Of a DNA stretch of 64,000 nt, positions 55,016 through 64,000 are shown one piece after another. The position numbers and the translations under genes were made by a program. The notes under the pieces are model-generated. The model did no database searches, had not been told where the DNA came from, and worked only from the letters and a program-made list of their open reading frames with translations. How positions within the stretch are numbered: the first letter of the stretch is position 1; each line of letters starts with the position of its first letter. Origin of the DNA: Leucosporidium creatinivorum (lineage: Eukaryota; Basidiomycota; Microbotryomycetes; Leucosporidiales; Leucosporidiaceae); NCBI GenBank assembly GCA_001600635.1, contig BCKL01000007.1:148303-212302 (forward strand). Reading direction: 5' to 3'.

Positions 55016-57694
55016 GGTGTAGGAAGGTCGAGATCAGCTCGGGTCCTCGGCGGACGAGGAGAGCGAAAACTCACGTTACGGTCTGAGCTCCGAGCTTTCC
55101 ATTACCGACGGTGACCCACTGACCCTCGGAGGGGATGCCGTTGACGACGACAAAGATGAGGCAGGGTCCAGGAGCAAGGATGGCAGGGTTGGGGGGCACC
55201 TGGCTGACGTGCAAGACGGCCGAGCCATCAGCCTTGGCGGTGAAGGTCGAGTCGAGCTGGACGTAGCGCTGGCCCATGTTCATCGCGTGGGTCGAGAATC
55301 CAGGACGGATGAGCACGACCTTGGTGTTGTCGAGGTTGGCGATCTTGCGGACGTCGGCCTTGGTGAGCGAGACGTCGAAGTACTTGCCTCCGTAGCCGAG
55401 GGTGGTCGGGAGGCCGGTGGGAGCGGGACGAGTAGCGGTGTAGTAGTCGGGGTAGAAGCGCTCGACGCTGGTGCAGGCGCGCGGATCAGCTAGCTGCTCG
55501 GCGAAGAGGAGCTGAGAAGGGAAGGGCAACTCACCGGTACTCGGAGGGGTAGAGGTATCCAGGGGTTCCAGCGGGGACGTAATCAGCATTGGGGTTGGAT
55601 CCCGACGAGAAGACGGAGCCGTCTGAGAGGCGAAGGAAGAGTAAGCTCGGTCGCGACTTCGCCGAGAATCGAAAGAAGCGACTCACCAGGAAGAAGGGTG
55701 GCACTCGAGTGGTACATGCGGTCGACAGTAGACTCAGCAACGACCTCCGAGAAGCGCGATCCCATGGGCTGGTTGGGGTCGTAGTAGCGAATGCTGATGG
55801 TTCGACAAGTACGTCAGCTCGCCATCCTCGCTCTCCTCTAGCAGCTGAACTCACGCATGAACGGGATCATCTCCGAACGACTGGCCAATAGCCCACGAGG
55901 TGTTTCCGTAGCCGGCTGTACCCTTGCCGATACCGTTGATGAGGACGAGACGGCCGTCGGGGAGGAAGATCCAGTTGCCCATGACTCGACCCTCGGGGAG
56001 AGGCTCCTCGTCGATCCAGTCGGTCGAGAGATCGGGGGTCATGGAGACGCAGGTGCTGTCGGCGGGGTAGGCGGCGATCTGTAGGGAGTGAGAGGGAAGT
56101 GAGCGAGAGCGCGAGAGAAGGCGACCGAGACCTCGTAGGAGGCTGTAGTGGACGACTCACGTTCCAGGTGGTCACCCACTGGTCAGGCTGAAGGTCGGTT
56201 CCTCCGCACTAGTGGTCAAGGAAGGTCAGCTTCGATCCTGGGTAGCAGACCAGAGGCGAACACGACTCACGAACATGATCTGGGCGGTCCAGTTGTTGGC
56301 GGGGGTGAGGGGCATCATGGCGGTCGCAGCGGAACCGGGGTAGGTGCTGTAGATGTGCAGAAGTCAGCGAACTGCGTCTCGAGCGCGAGAAGGGGACAGA
56401 AACGAACCGGACGGCGTGAGGAATGTTGGCGAGAGGGTACTGCGAAGGGGGAGGGTCAGCTTTCGCTCCTCAATCTCGAGTAGCTCAAGCTCACCTCGAT
56501 GTTGTTCTTGTAGTCGAATACCTCGGTTCCGAGGTTTGTCTGGATGAAGATGTTTCCTGTGAGAGAAGCGAAAGTCAGCTCGGCGCACTCGGCACGGCCT
56601 CGATCTGAAGCGTGAAGAGCTGACCAGACGGCAGGAGCCAAGTGAGGGGGAAGAGGTTGGCGGGTAGCGTAGTCGTGAGGATGTTCAAGCCGATGGGGCC
56701 GCCGGTCGAAGGGTAGAACTCGTATGTGGGGTTGTTCTGGCCCGCGTCGTTGACGTAGCCTCCCCAGTCGCATCCTCCGATCTGCAGGGCGGTAGAGGTC
56801 AGCTATGGTACTCTACGAAGCGCGAGCCGAATGTACGATAATCATGGTGCCGTCCTCCAGCGTCTCGAGCGTAGGATACCAGCGGCGAGTGGTCATGTAG
56901 TTTGAGCCGTCGTCGGTCCAGTCGCACTTCTCGTCCTCGCAGACGTCGAGGGTCCTGTGTAGTGTACATAGGTCAGCTTCTCGGTTCTCTACTCAGCCCG
57001 ACGAGACGCACCTGGTCGCCTTTCCTCCATCGCCGTTTTGGTAAGGGTTGGTGGCTCCGAGATTGAGTCCTCCGGGGCCGACAGCCTGGTTGCCTCCAAC
57101 GTTGACCCAAGTGCCGTTACCGAGAACATTTCCTCCCGCGCAGAACGAGTTGGTCTCAATGTCCATCGTGCGGAAAGTGTTGGTGGTGTAGTCGTACTCG
57201 GTCGCCCATGCTGGGTGGCCTGCCACCGAAACGGGGTTGCGCTCCGTCTTGTCTACGATGTACACCTTGTTGCTCTGTCCTAGGAAAAGCTGCTGGGCGC
57301 TGGTGAAACGGAGCAACAAGTCGTGGGTCAGCCGATGGTTCGAGCGCGCCGTTCGTTGTCTGAATCGTCGGTCTCTGCTGCAGCGAAGGTCTTGCCACGC
57401 CAGGGCTGCTGTAGCTACTCGCGTCCAGCTACTAGTCATTCCCTGTAGTGCTCTGCTGTCCTGCAGACTGTTCCCTTCGGCAAATCCGAGCTTCTGGGTC
57501 CCCCCGAATCGCGCTGTGACGGTCCGAACGGGAAAATTGAGGTCGAGGATGGCTCACCTCACACCAGAGTCGCCGACGATTTCGATAGTGTTGTCTGCAG
57601 GAGCAGCTGCTACTAGGGAGAGGGAAGCGGCGAGGGCGAGGGAGGCAGCCAGCCTGGCGTGACGGCGAGCGGTCGGGGCATGTGCGCGCGCCAT
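54764..57694 (-). CDS. Glyoxal oxidase (copper radical oxidase), secreted and GPI-anchored
   Basis: Oxidises small aldehydes to acids and releases hydrogen peroxide at the cell surface or wall; in wood-decay fungi it feeds peroxidases. About 13 exons encode roughly 700 residues. A signal peptide (LAASLALAASLSLVAAAPA) starts it. NSFCAGGNVLGNGTWV holds the Cys that cross-links to the Tyr in TTRRWYPTLETL. DRMYHSSATLLPDG gives the Tyr-His copper ligands and FSTHAMNMGQRYV the last His. All five key positions of the family are present, so it should be active. A Ser/Gly stalk and hydrophobic end (LSVAVGLLVGAAGVAALAL) indicate a GPI anchor. The gene is enclosed by inverted copies of its own ends and of an unknown gene. 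Confidence 0.92.
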
Positions 57695-58140
57695 AGCGCT
57701 GTAGTCGAGTGGGAGAGCGGCGGGAAGGTGTAGGAGATTAGTTGAAAAGTCCTTGTCTTGTAGATGTAGGCGAGCGAGCGAGAGTTGGAGGCGAGAGACG
57801 ACGAGCGACGAATGTTGTTTGAAGGAGAGCGAGGACGACTTGGGCGCGTGAGGAGAACTTGGCTCCTGGTGGGCGCGCGAAGGGCGGTGCGGGAGTCGTT
57901 GTTCTGCATGAAGCTCGGGTCTGTGCAGATTTTGTCTGCTTCTAATTCTTGAAGCGGTTCAGAGTCACTGCGCGCATTTTTTGTACCCTCACAATCCAGC
58001 CTTCCTGGCCAGCAAGCTCGGCGATTGCAATCGGGAGAGCTCGGCGCCGAGGAGAGCACAGATCTGAGGCCAAGAAGACGAGATACAGCTCAGAGTGCGC
58101 AGAATATCTGTACCGTCCACTGCAGGCTACGCTACTCAGC
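57650..58140 (-). repeat. Right inverted arm: oxidase 5' flank and signal-peptide start
   Basis: The true promoter region and first codons of the oxidase gene, repeated in inverted orientation at 54093-54575. Shared words include GGACGGTACAGATATTCTG and ACTTGGGCGCGTGAGGAGAA. Small insertions and substitutions distinguish the arms. The conserved CTACAGCGCTATGGCGCGCG block spans the start codon in both. Confidence 0.75.
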
Positions 58141-58167
58141 TACAAGTCCTCCCCTCAGCCTTCGTTC

Positions 58168-58733
58168 TCACGTTCTCCACCTCGCCCTCAGCTCGGCCTC
58201 TGACACCCCGTATTGCGCTTCCTGCCTTCCACTCAGGGAAGGCACATGCCAGTGATCCTTTGACATGCTGAACTCTTCTCCTAGACCCGCTGCAGCTCGC
58301 CGAGCAGCATTTGCTCGACGGTTCTCCTGCATTTTCGCGAGCCGAGCCTGTCGCCGAGAGAGGTTAGCTCAATTCCCATCGCTATCGGAATGTAGCTCAC
58401 CGGTGCACCACTGATGATTGGGTACTGGTCAAGTACCCGCTTCATCTGCTCAAGCTGTCCAATTTCCCGCTCCATCTGCGCTGCCGAGAGGCCATTGAGG
58501 AGCTCGGGGCGGATTCGGCAATTGTCGAAGCGAGCGAAGATCTCCTTAGCTACTCCTGCGTAAGGAGGACCATCTGGAGGACCCCTGCAGTGGAGGAAAG
58601 CAGAGTCGTGCGCCTCCTCCATGGCGTGAAAGAGAGAGAGGCGAAGGCGGTGGAGGTCGGTGGGCTGCAAAACGGGCGAGATCAGCGCCAAGCTATGTGG
58701 TCGACGCAGAACGTCTCGACTTACGCTGCTCAT
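58168..58733 (-). CDS. Short paralogue of X1 (X2), N-terminally truncated
   Basis: A minus-strand gene of about 165 residues. Its first exon is only MSS (58725-58733); the next begins PTDLHRLRLSLFHAMEEAHD, in the same splice phase as the ADAAEVARLKAKL exon of X1. PPYAGVAKEIFARFD, LSAAQMEREIGQLEQ, FSMSKDHWHVPSLSGRQEA and LRARWRT match X1 in order. The charged N-terminal half of X1 is absent, and a copy of the oxidase 3' end lies in its place upstream. It may be a working short gene with a new start or a decaying copy; the open frame and splice sites are all intact. Function unknown. Confidence 0.55.
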
Positions 58734-58879
58734 CGCTACCAGGTACAGCGAGAGTAAGAAGAGTCGCTTGGCGAAAGGACGAGCAGGACAAGTCCGCGGA
58801 CACCCCTCTGCACTTCGTCGTCGTCGCCGAGCACCGAGGGAGGAGCCGGCAAAAGATCAAGTCGGCGCCTGTTCATCTT

Positions 58880-59330
58880 CGAAAGAGCACCGCCCAAGCT
58901 CTCCCTGCCTCTACCGGCAGAGACGGCGGATCCTGGAACTCAGGCAACGGTCAGCTCACGCAGACTCAGTCGGGCACCTCGGGCGCCCCCGCTGCCTCGG
59001 CGACCAAGAAGGGCTCGTCTTCCTCCGGCTCTTCGTCGTCGGGAGGAACGAGCGCTGGATCCAAAAGGTGGGATCTGAGCGTCGCAGTGGGATTGCTCGT
59101 CGGAGCGGCGGGAGTTGCTGCTCTGGCGCTGTAGAGGAAGGAGGGAGGAAGACTGCTGAGACGAGGAGCGCCTGAGGGAGGAGTTTCTGCTGCATATCTC
59201 TCGATAATACCCCCCCAACCCCTACCCCTTACTGGCATTCCATCTCTTGGACATTTGCGATCTTTTCGACTCGGGTGCACAGCAGAGGAAGAGAGCGAGT
59301 GCTCGGCGAAGTCCCTTCTGGCGGCTTCTT
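58880..59330 (+). pseudogene. Orphan copy of the glyoxal oxidase 3' end (copy C)
   Basis: On the plus strand this encodes AQALPASTGRDGGSWNSGNG, then the Ser/Gly stalk and SKRWDLSVAVGLLVGAAGVA to a stop at 59131-59133, nearly identical to the last exon of the intact oxidase. It begins at the acceptor-like AAAG that precedes that exon and has none of the catalytic exons. The 3' flank is copied too, through the AAATGTCCAAGAGATG block to about 59330. High identity points to a recent duplication or gene conversion with the intact gene. Confidence 0.75.
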
Positions 59331-59584
59331 ACTCGTTCGTGGCACGACTCAGCTTAAGTCGATCGTGGGGTGTGTACTGTCTCCTCAGTTGCACCAAGAG
59401 CGGCTCGTCACACCTTTCTCGACCAGGCAACCTTCCTTTGCAAGCATCACTGCGTTCGCTGTCGTGTCGCTTCTCGGCGGGAAAATTGAGAGAGAACGAT
59501 GATACATGGCTAGGGCTACAGATCGCTGGGTATGAGAGCGGGGTACGAATCTACTGCTGAGGAACTACAAGGGAAAACGGAAAT

Positions 59585-62500
59585 CTAACGCTGACCCTGC
59601 TTGCCGAACGCCTTGGGCTTCATCCCCTTGCGATGATCTCGAGCGACTCCGGCGACCCACTCGCCACCCTTGATCGTCTCGAGCTCCTTCAACAGTACAG
59701 TGAAGGCGTCGACGATGGGGATCTCCTCGGCCTGCTGCTGGAGCGAGATGGTGTGGTTGTACATCGGCGTTCCTTCGGCGAGGGGTTGGGCCGTCTGCGA
59801 GTGCGCCGAGAGAGGGTAATAGAGCTCCTCCTCGGGGATGGACCACTGCAGCTTGGACGCGATCTTAGCAATGTGGCGTTGCATGCGGTGAATCTCCCTC
59901 GGCGTGATTTGCTCGAGGCGCTGGATGAGGGTAGGGCCGACACCGTTGATCATCTCGTTCTCGTCGACGTAGACGGTGTATCGCGACATGTCGTTGATCT
60001 CAGGCGACGAGGGGAAGAGGCGGCCGTAGCTCTTCTCGCGGAAGATGACGGGGATGCAGCCGAGGAGGAGCGCCTCGTAGATGGCGCGGCGGGTGGGCGA
60101 GTCGCCGGCGGGTTGAGGGCAGAAGATGGACTGGGACATGTGCTCGTGGAAGGCGGTGAGGTTCTGGGCGCCGTCGAACGAGTTGGTGATGTCGTCGAAG
60201 ATGATGGTGGAGGTGGCGTCGGGAGGAGGGGAGTTGGTGTAGGCGGAGAACTCCTTGTGGAGGACGTTGCGAAGGGCGAAGCCGTTGAAGGGATCGGAAG
60301 CGGGAAGTCCCCAAGGGTGACTCGCGGCGGCGGCGTAGTGGAGGCTGAGGAGGGAGAAGCGCAGGGTCAGCGCCGAGCTCGTTCGAGAAAGGCTGAAGTC
60401 AAACGTACAGAGAGTGACGGTTCTGGTTCAACCAGTAGTCTCCAGATCCAGGCTTGGCGCCGCTCTGAGAGAGCGAGAGATGGAAGGAAGTGGGGTCTGG
60501 CGAGGAGGAGAAAGGTCAGCTTCGGCGCCGAGCATCTTTCGGCAGGCTCAAACTCACAAGGAACGTCGATCAAGTACTTGAGTCCCTCCTGGTAGGTCTT
60601 GGGAGCCGACTCGATGGACACGATGATGACGCTATCCTTGAGCTCCTCCATCAGCTCGGGCGTGAGGATCTGAGCCTCGAGGTTGGAGCGAATGCCCGCG
60701 ACGGGGAGGATGATGCGAGGGTAGTCGGTAGGTCCGACGCTGGCGACGATTTGGCGGAGGTACTCGGTGGTCTGACGGATGCCCTCGGCGAGGTCGGGCA
60801 CTTGGCAGCCCCAAGGGTTGGACCAGATTTGCGAGAGGACGGGGAGGAAGATGAAGTCGGGTGAAGGGGTCGAGAGGAGGGGCACGTTGCGAGCGTAGTC
60901 GACCATGCGAGTGGTGAGGATGTCGTCGAGAGCGTATTGATTGGTGTTGGCGACGTAGTAAGGGTAGTCCTGCAAGCGAGAGAAAGGTTAGCGACTCTGC
61001 GAGAGAGCTCGTCGGCGCCGAACTCACCGAAGGGACGGGGTGGTTGCCTCCGTAAGGCGCCTTGTTCGAGTACCGGTTAGGCGAAAGACCCCAACCGCAA
61101 GCTCCCTCTCCAACACCAGCAGCCTTGGTCATGAGCGCGTTGATGGGTCCCATGTCGGCAATGGCGATTGTCGGCAGGTGCGAGATGCCGTGAGGAGCGG
61201 CCGAGTGCTCTGCAACGAGATCCCATGCACCATCGGTGACGGAGAAGTGGCGCGAAGGGAAGACGGCGACTCCAAAGGTGGTGGCGAGGATGACGAGGAG
61301 GAAGTAGTGCCAGCGGCGGAGGAGAGGCTTGGAGGGGGAGAAGGGGTCGGGCTTGAGGAGTTGGCGGAGGAACTTGTCGTCGGCCTCGTACAGCAGGGTC
61401 GATCCGACGACGGCGAGTCCCCCGAGAGTCGAGGGGACGGTGAGCTTGAAGTCGAAGAGGATGACCGAGAGGAGGAAGGTGAAGACGATCGAGATGGAGA
61501 GGGCGAATCCCTTGGCGACGTTGTCGGCGTACTTGATGGCGAGGGCTGTAAGAGAGAGGTCAGCAATGCTTCTCGAGACGCTAAGACGCTACAACTCACC
61601 GATGAGAAGACCTCCAACGGTTTGGAGGGCAATCACGAACCAGACCATGGGGTGGAAGCCGTCGAAGAAGCCTTGAGCGGCCGTCATCACGGGATCGTAC
61701 CAGTGCTCGAGGGGGTCAACCATGCCCTTGAAGTCGAGGGAGAGGCCTCCGTAGCCCATAATGTGGCCGGGGTTGGCCTGGACGAGGACGACGATGATGC
61801 CGAAGAGGGTCGAGAAGAGCGAGAGCTGGATGTTGCGCACCCAGAGGCTCGTGGGCTTGATGTCGGGAGGAGCGACGAGGAGGAACTCTTGCACCTCGGG
61901 CACGACGGGCTTCTTCTTGATGACGAGCTCAAAGTAGGTGGCGGCGATGGCGCTCGAGAAGCACGAGATGAGGACGGCCGAGACTCCCGTGAGGTAGCTG
62001 GCGGTCTCGGTGGTGGGTACTGGTCCATGGTCGTGGGAGTCGGCGGCCTTGGCGTGGATGGCTCCGAGCTGCATCGTCGCGACGCCGGCGCCGAGCATGA
62101 GGAGCGAGAACCACTGAGTGATGGTGAGGCGACGACCGAGCATCGCGACGGCGCACATGGCGGTGATGAGGGTCTGTAGAGGTGTAAGAAGGTCAGCTTG
62201 TTGATCCGTACAGCCCAAGAAGCGCCGATGAAGAGCTCACCTTGAGCTGGAAAGTGATCTGGAAGACGGGGACCGAGAGGTTGCGCGCCGCTACGTAGAT
62301 CAGGTTGTTCTGAACGGCGAAGAGTACGGCAGGAATGCCCATCTTCCACCAGTCCGAACCGAAGATGTCCTCCCAAAGCATCGCCCTCAAGCCCATCCGC
62401 CGCCGCCGAGTCCAGAGGACGGGGTCGGTGAGCATCTTGACGAGCTCGGGCGAGCCTGGTAGTCCATCCTTCTCCTGTACGACGGGCGAGAGGGGAGCGC

Positions 62501-63172
62501 GAGGCCATTGAAACGTGCTGAGCGTCGAGTTCTCGGGGAAGCGCTTGAGCTTGCCTCCCTTGCCTCCTCCATCCATCTGCACGCTCAGCGTATCGGAGGG
62601 GGCCATCGCCGAGCTACGACGACGGAGGTTGTTGCTGCTCTGCAGGCCGGGCGCCTGACCGTTGACCAGGAGGGAGGGAGGGGTCGTGTCGAAGGGGTCG
62701 TCGGCGTAGACGTCCTTTTGGTGGACTTCGTCGGCGAGGGCGTACAGTTCGGGGGAGGGGAGGTTATGCCGAGGGGCGTGTAGGGTTGCGCGCTCTTTCC
62801 ATGCGTCGCGAAGGGCGAGAAGAACGGAAAGGACCAGCTTTCCAATCTCTGCGAAGGGGCGGCGCGAAGGGCGAAGGGGTGAAGGGTAGGGGAAAGAGTC
62901 AGCATGGGCTTCCCGCCAACTGTACAAAGAACGCATTGTCCACTCACCGGTGATGAGGACGGCGCTCGACGCCTTGTACTGCACTTGTCCCGGCTTCAAG
63001 TTGGCCTGGGAAACGTGAAGGCTGGTCGACGACGAAGGGAGTGTAAGGTCAGCTCTGGTGTGGTGGGTGAGCAGGAGCGACAGGCTTACATGATTGCGAG
63101 AGCGGTCGACTGCAAGCAGACGGCAGCCAAGCTGATGAGGCGGTAAGGGGAGGATTCGCGCACGCCAGTCAT
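59585..63172 (-). CDS. Nucleotide-sugar transporter fused to exostosin glycosyltransferase
   Basis: One gene of roughly 1040 residues in about eight exons. The first half is a nucleotide-sugar transporter of the SLC35A type: LHVSQANLKPGQVQYKASSA, IPAVLFAVQNNLIYVAARNL, PVFQITFQLKTLITAMCAV and YADNVAKGFALSISIVFTFL are family landmarks. A disordered loop (about 62530-62740) is inserted after the second helix. A linker with one more hydrophobic segment (HYFLLVILATTFGVAVF) leads to the exostosin (GT47-like) part: YALDDILTTRMVDYARNVP, PDFIFLPVLSQIWSNPWG, QSIFCPQPAGDSPTRRAIYE and ALLLGCIPVIF. The joining intron after NHPVPS is phase 0 on both sides, with no start, stop or promoter space between the halves. 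A Golgi location is inferred. Donor sugar and product are unknown. Confidence 0.88.
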
Positions 63173-63707
63173 GGTCGCCTCGAGTGAGTCCTGCTTCAGT
63201 TGAAGGCGAGTCGAGGTAGGCAGCAGCTGCTAGGACGAGGTGGATAGGTGAAGGGAGAGCAAAAGAGCTGCCCTCTGTGCCAACTGAGCCTGCCTGCAAG
63301 CGAAGTCGGGAGTAGCGAGACCAAGTCTCAGGCCGAGCTGGGAGAGGGGGCTGCCCCTGATCCTTCTCGCCTCCCGTGAGCCGCTCTGGGCAAGCAATTG
63401 AGGACTAAGCAACGAATTGCCTCGATTAGCGCGGCATTAGAAAAGGACGAATTGGGGTAAAGGGAAGAAGGGGGGCTGGACCGAGACGGGGCTGGCTTCT
63501 CCTTCCGCTCTGAGCGATGGACCATGTCTCTCCCTGAATCCGTCATGGAGCTCCCGACCGACTGCAACATTACTCTTCGACTCAAGTGCGATCACCCTCT
63601 CCCATCACAATCTCTAGAGTCTGTAGCCAAGCTTGCGAGCTCCCAGGGAGGCCGGCTCGCTCTTACTTCGCCTTTTCGCTGCTCCTCCGCTCGTCCTGCA
63701 CCTCACC
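63173..63707. promoter_or_regulatory. Divergent promoter region
   Basis: About 535 bp between the starts of the transporter-exostosin gene (-) and a membrane protein gene (+). An open frame crosses it, but the translation lacks protein-like features. No named element was seen. Confidence 0.3.
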
Positions 63708-64000
63708 ATGACCTCCAGCGCGGCCCAAGTTCACTTCAGATCATTATCAGGCTCCACCATGAGCCGTCGCCCATCCGTGAGCTACCGCTCGTCGCTGGAC
63801 CTCAAAGCCGACGAGGACGACGCACTGGACCACCAAGCGCTGCTGCTCAACAGCTCGGCTCGGCCTACTCGACTACCACGCACCTACCGCTGTCTCCGTA
63901 CTAGCGCTTTCCTCGGCTGGACCCTCTCCTTCCTCCTCCTCATCGTCCTCGTCGTCAGCCATTCGACCATGGCGCCCGAGATTCCTCGAGTGGACCTTCG
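63708..64000 (+). CDS. Type II membrane protein, N-terminal part (partial)
   Basis: The frame opens at ATG 63708 and runs off the window end, giving 97 codons. A Ser-rich, charged cytoplasmic tail (SRRPSVSYRSSLDLKADEDD) is followed by one membrane helix (FLGWTLSFLLLIVLVVSH) at about residues 69-86. This layout is typical of Golgi glycosyltransferases, vacuolar peptidases and some phosphatases. A second ATG 17 codons downstream is a possible start. The function cannot be judged from this part. It shares a divergent promoter with the transporter-exostosin fusion. Confidence 0.55.
   Translation, partial: MTSSAAQVHFRSLSGSTMSRRPSVSYRSSLDLKADEDDALDHQALLLNSSARPTRLPRTYRCLRTSAFLGWTLSFLLLIVLVVSHSTMAPEIPRVDL

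Noticed and set aside
58697-59134. 145-codon plus-strand frame read as a small GPI-anchored protein gene
   Set aside because: The first half is antisense to the 5' part of X2 and its upstream DNA; the rest is the copied last exon of the oxidase without signal peptide.
61040-62179. 379-codon plus-strand frame opposite the transporter-exostosin gene
   Set aside because: It is antisense to conserved transporter exons, and its Glu/Asp/Gly/Arg composition is the usual mirror of membrane-protein codons in GC-rich DNA.

Overview
This window looks like nuclear DNA of an intron-rich, GC-rich fungus, most likely a basidiomycete and perhaps a red-yeast type Pucciniomycotina. Nearly every gene is broken by short introns of about 50-90 nt with GTGAGT-like donors, CTGAC or CTAAC branch sites and CAG acceptors. 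Exons are often small and 5' UTRs short. The gene set is also fungal: the exomer subunit CHS5, glyoxal oxidase, MDM31, F-box and BTB proteins. The lineage below phylum level is inference from style, not from a marker gene. No transposon, rRNA, tRNA or CRISPR was recognised.

Layout. 1-6000: end of an alpha/beta hydrolase, a Ser-rich unknown protein (-), an RNase III with a dsRNA-binding domain (+), a decayed copy of the SEC10 3' end, and TCTP (+). 6000-13200: a relic of a PTR2 peptide transporter, a multi-exon fucosyltransferase-like enzyme (-), a BTB gene with a frameshift, and two small unknown genes (-). 13170-29940: a housekeeping block of CHS5, a 75-residue unknown protein, SMC5, exosome subunit RRP43, a possible Rrn9-like factor, acetyltransferase NAA10 and exocyst SEC10. 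30210-36330: an F-box protein, about 3.4 kb with little coding signal, and a Pro/Ser-rich protein with an internal repeat. 36600-51910: an unusual protein joining a very long disordered region to an MDR oxidoreductase domain, the ribosome-assembly helicase ECM16/DHR1, the pseudouridine synthase PUS4, MDM31 and cytochrome b5.

52280-59330 is the most rearranged part. An apparently intact, GPI-anchored glyoxal oxidase gene (-) lies between inverted repeat arms. The arms carry two diverged copies of an unknown coiled-coil gene, a second copy of the oxidase 5' end, and two extra copies of the oxidase 3' end.

59585-63172 encodes a fusion of a nucleotide-sugar transporter with an exostosin-type glycosyltransferase in one reading frame. 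This is the best candidate for new biology: substrate delivery and sugar transfer would be tethered in one Golgi protein. The window ends inside a type II membrane protein gene.

Genes are transcribed singly and there is no sign of operons. Several genes contain microexons (10, 11, 14 and 18 nt), a GC-AG intron, or a start codon alone on its coding exon. All exon joins were done by eye from frame and splice consensus and need RNA support.
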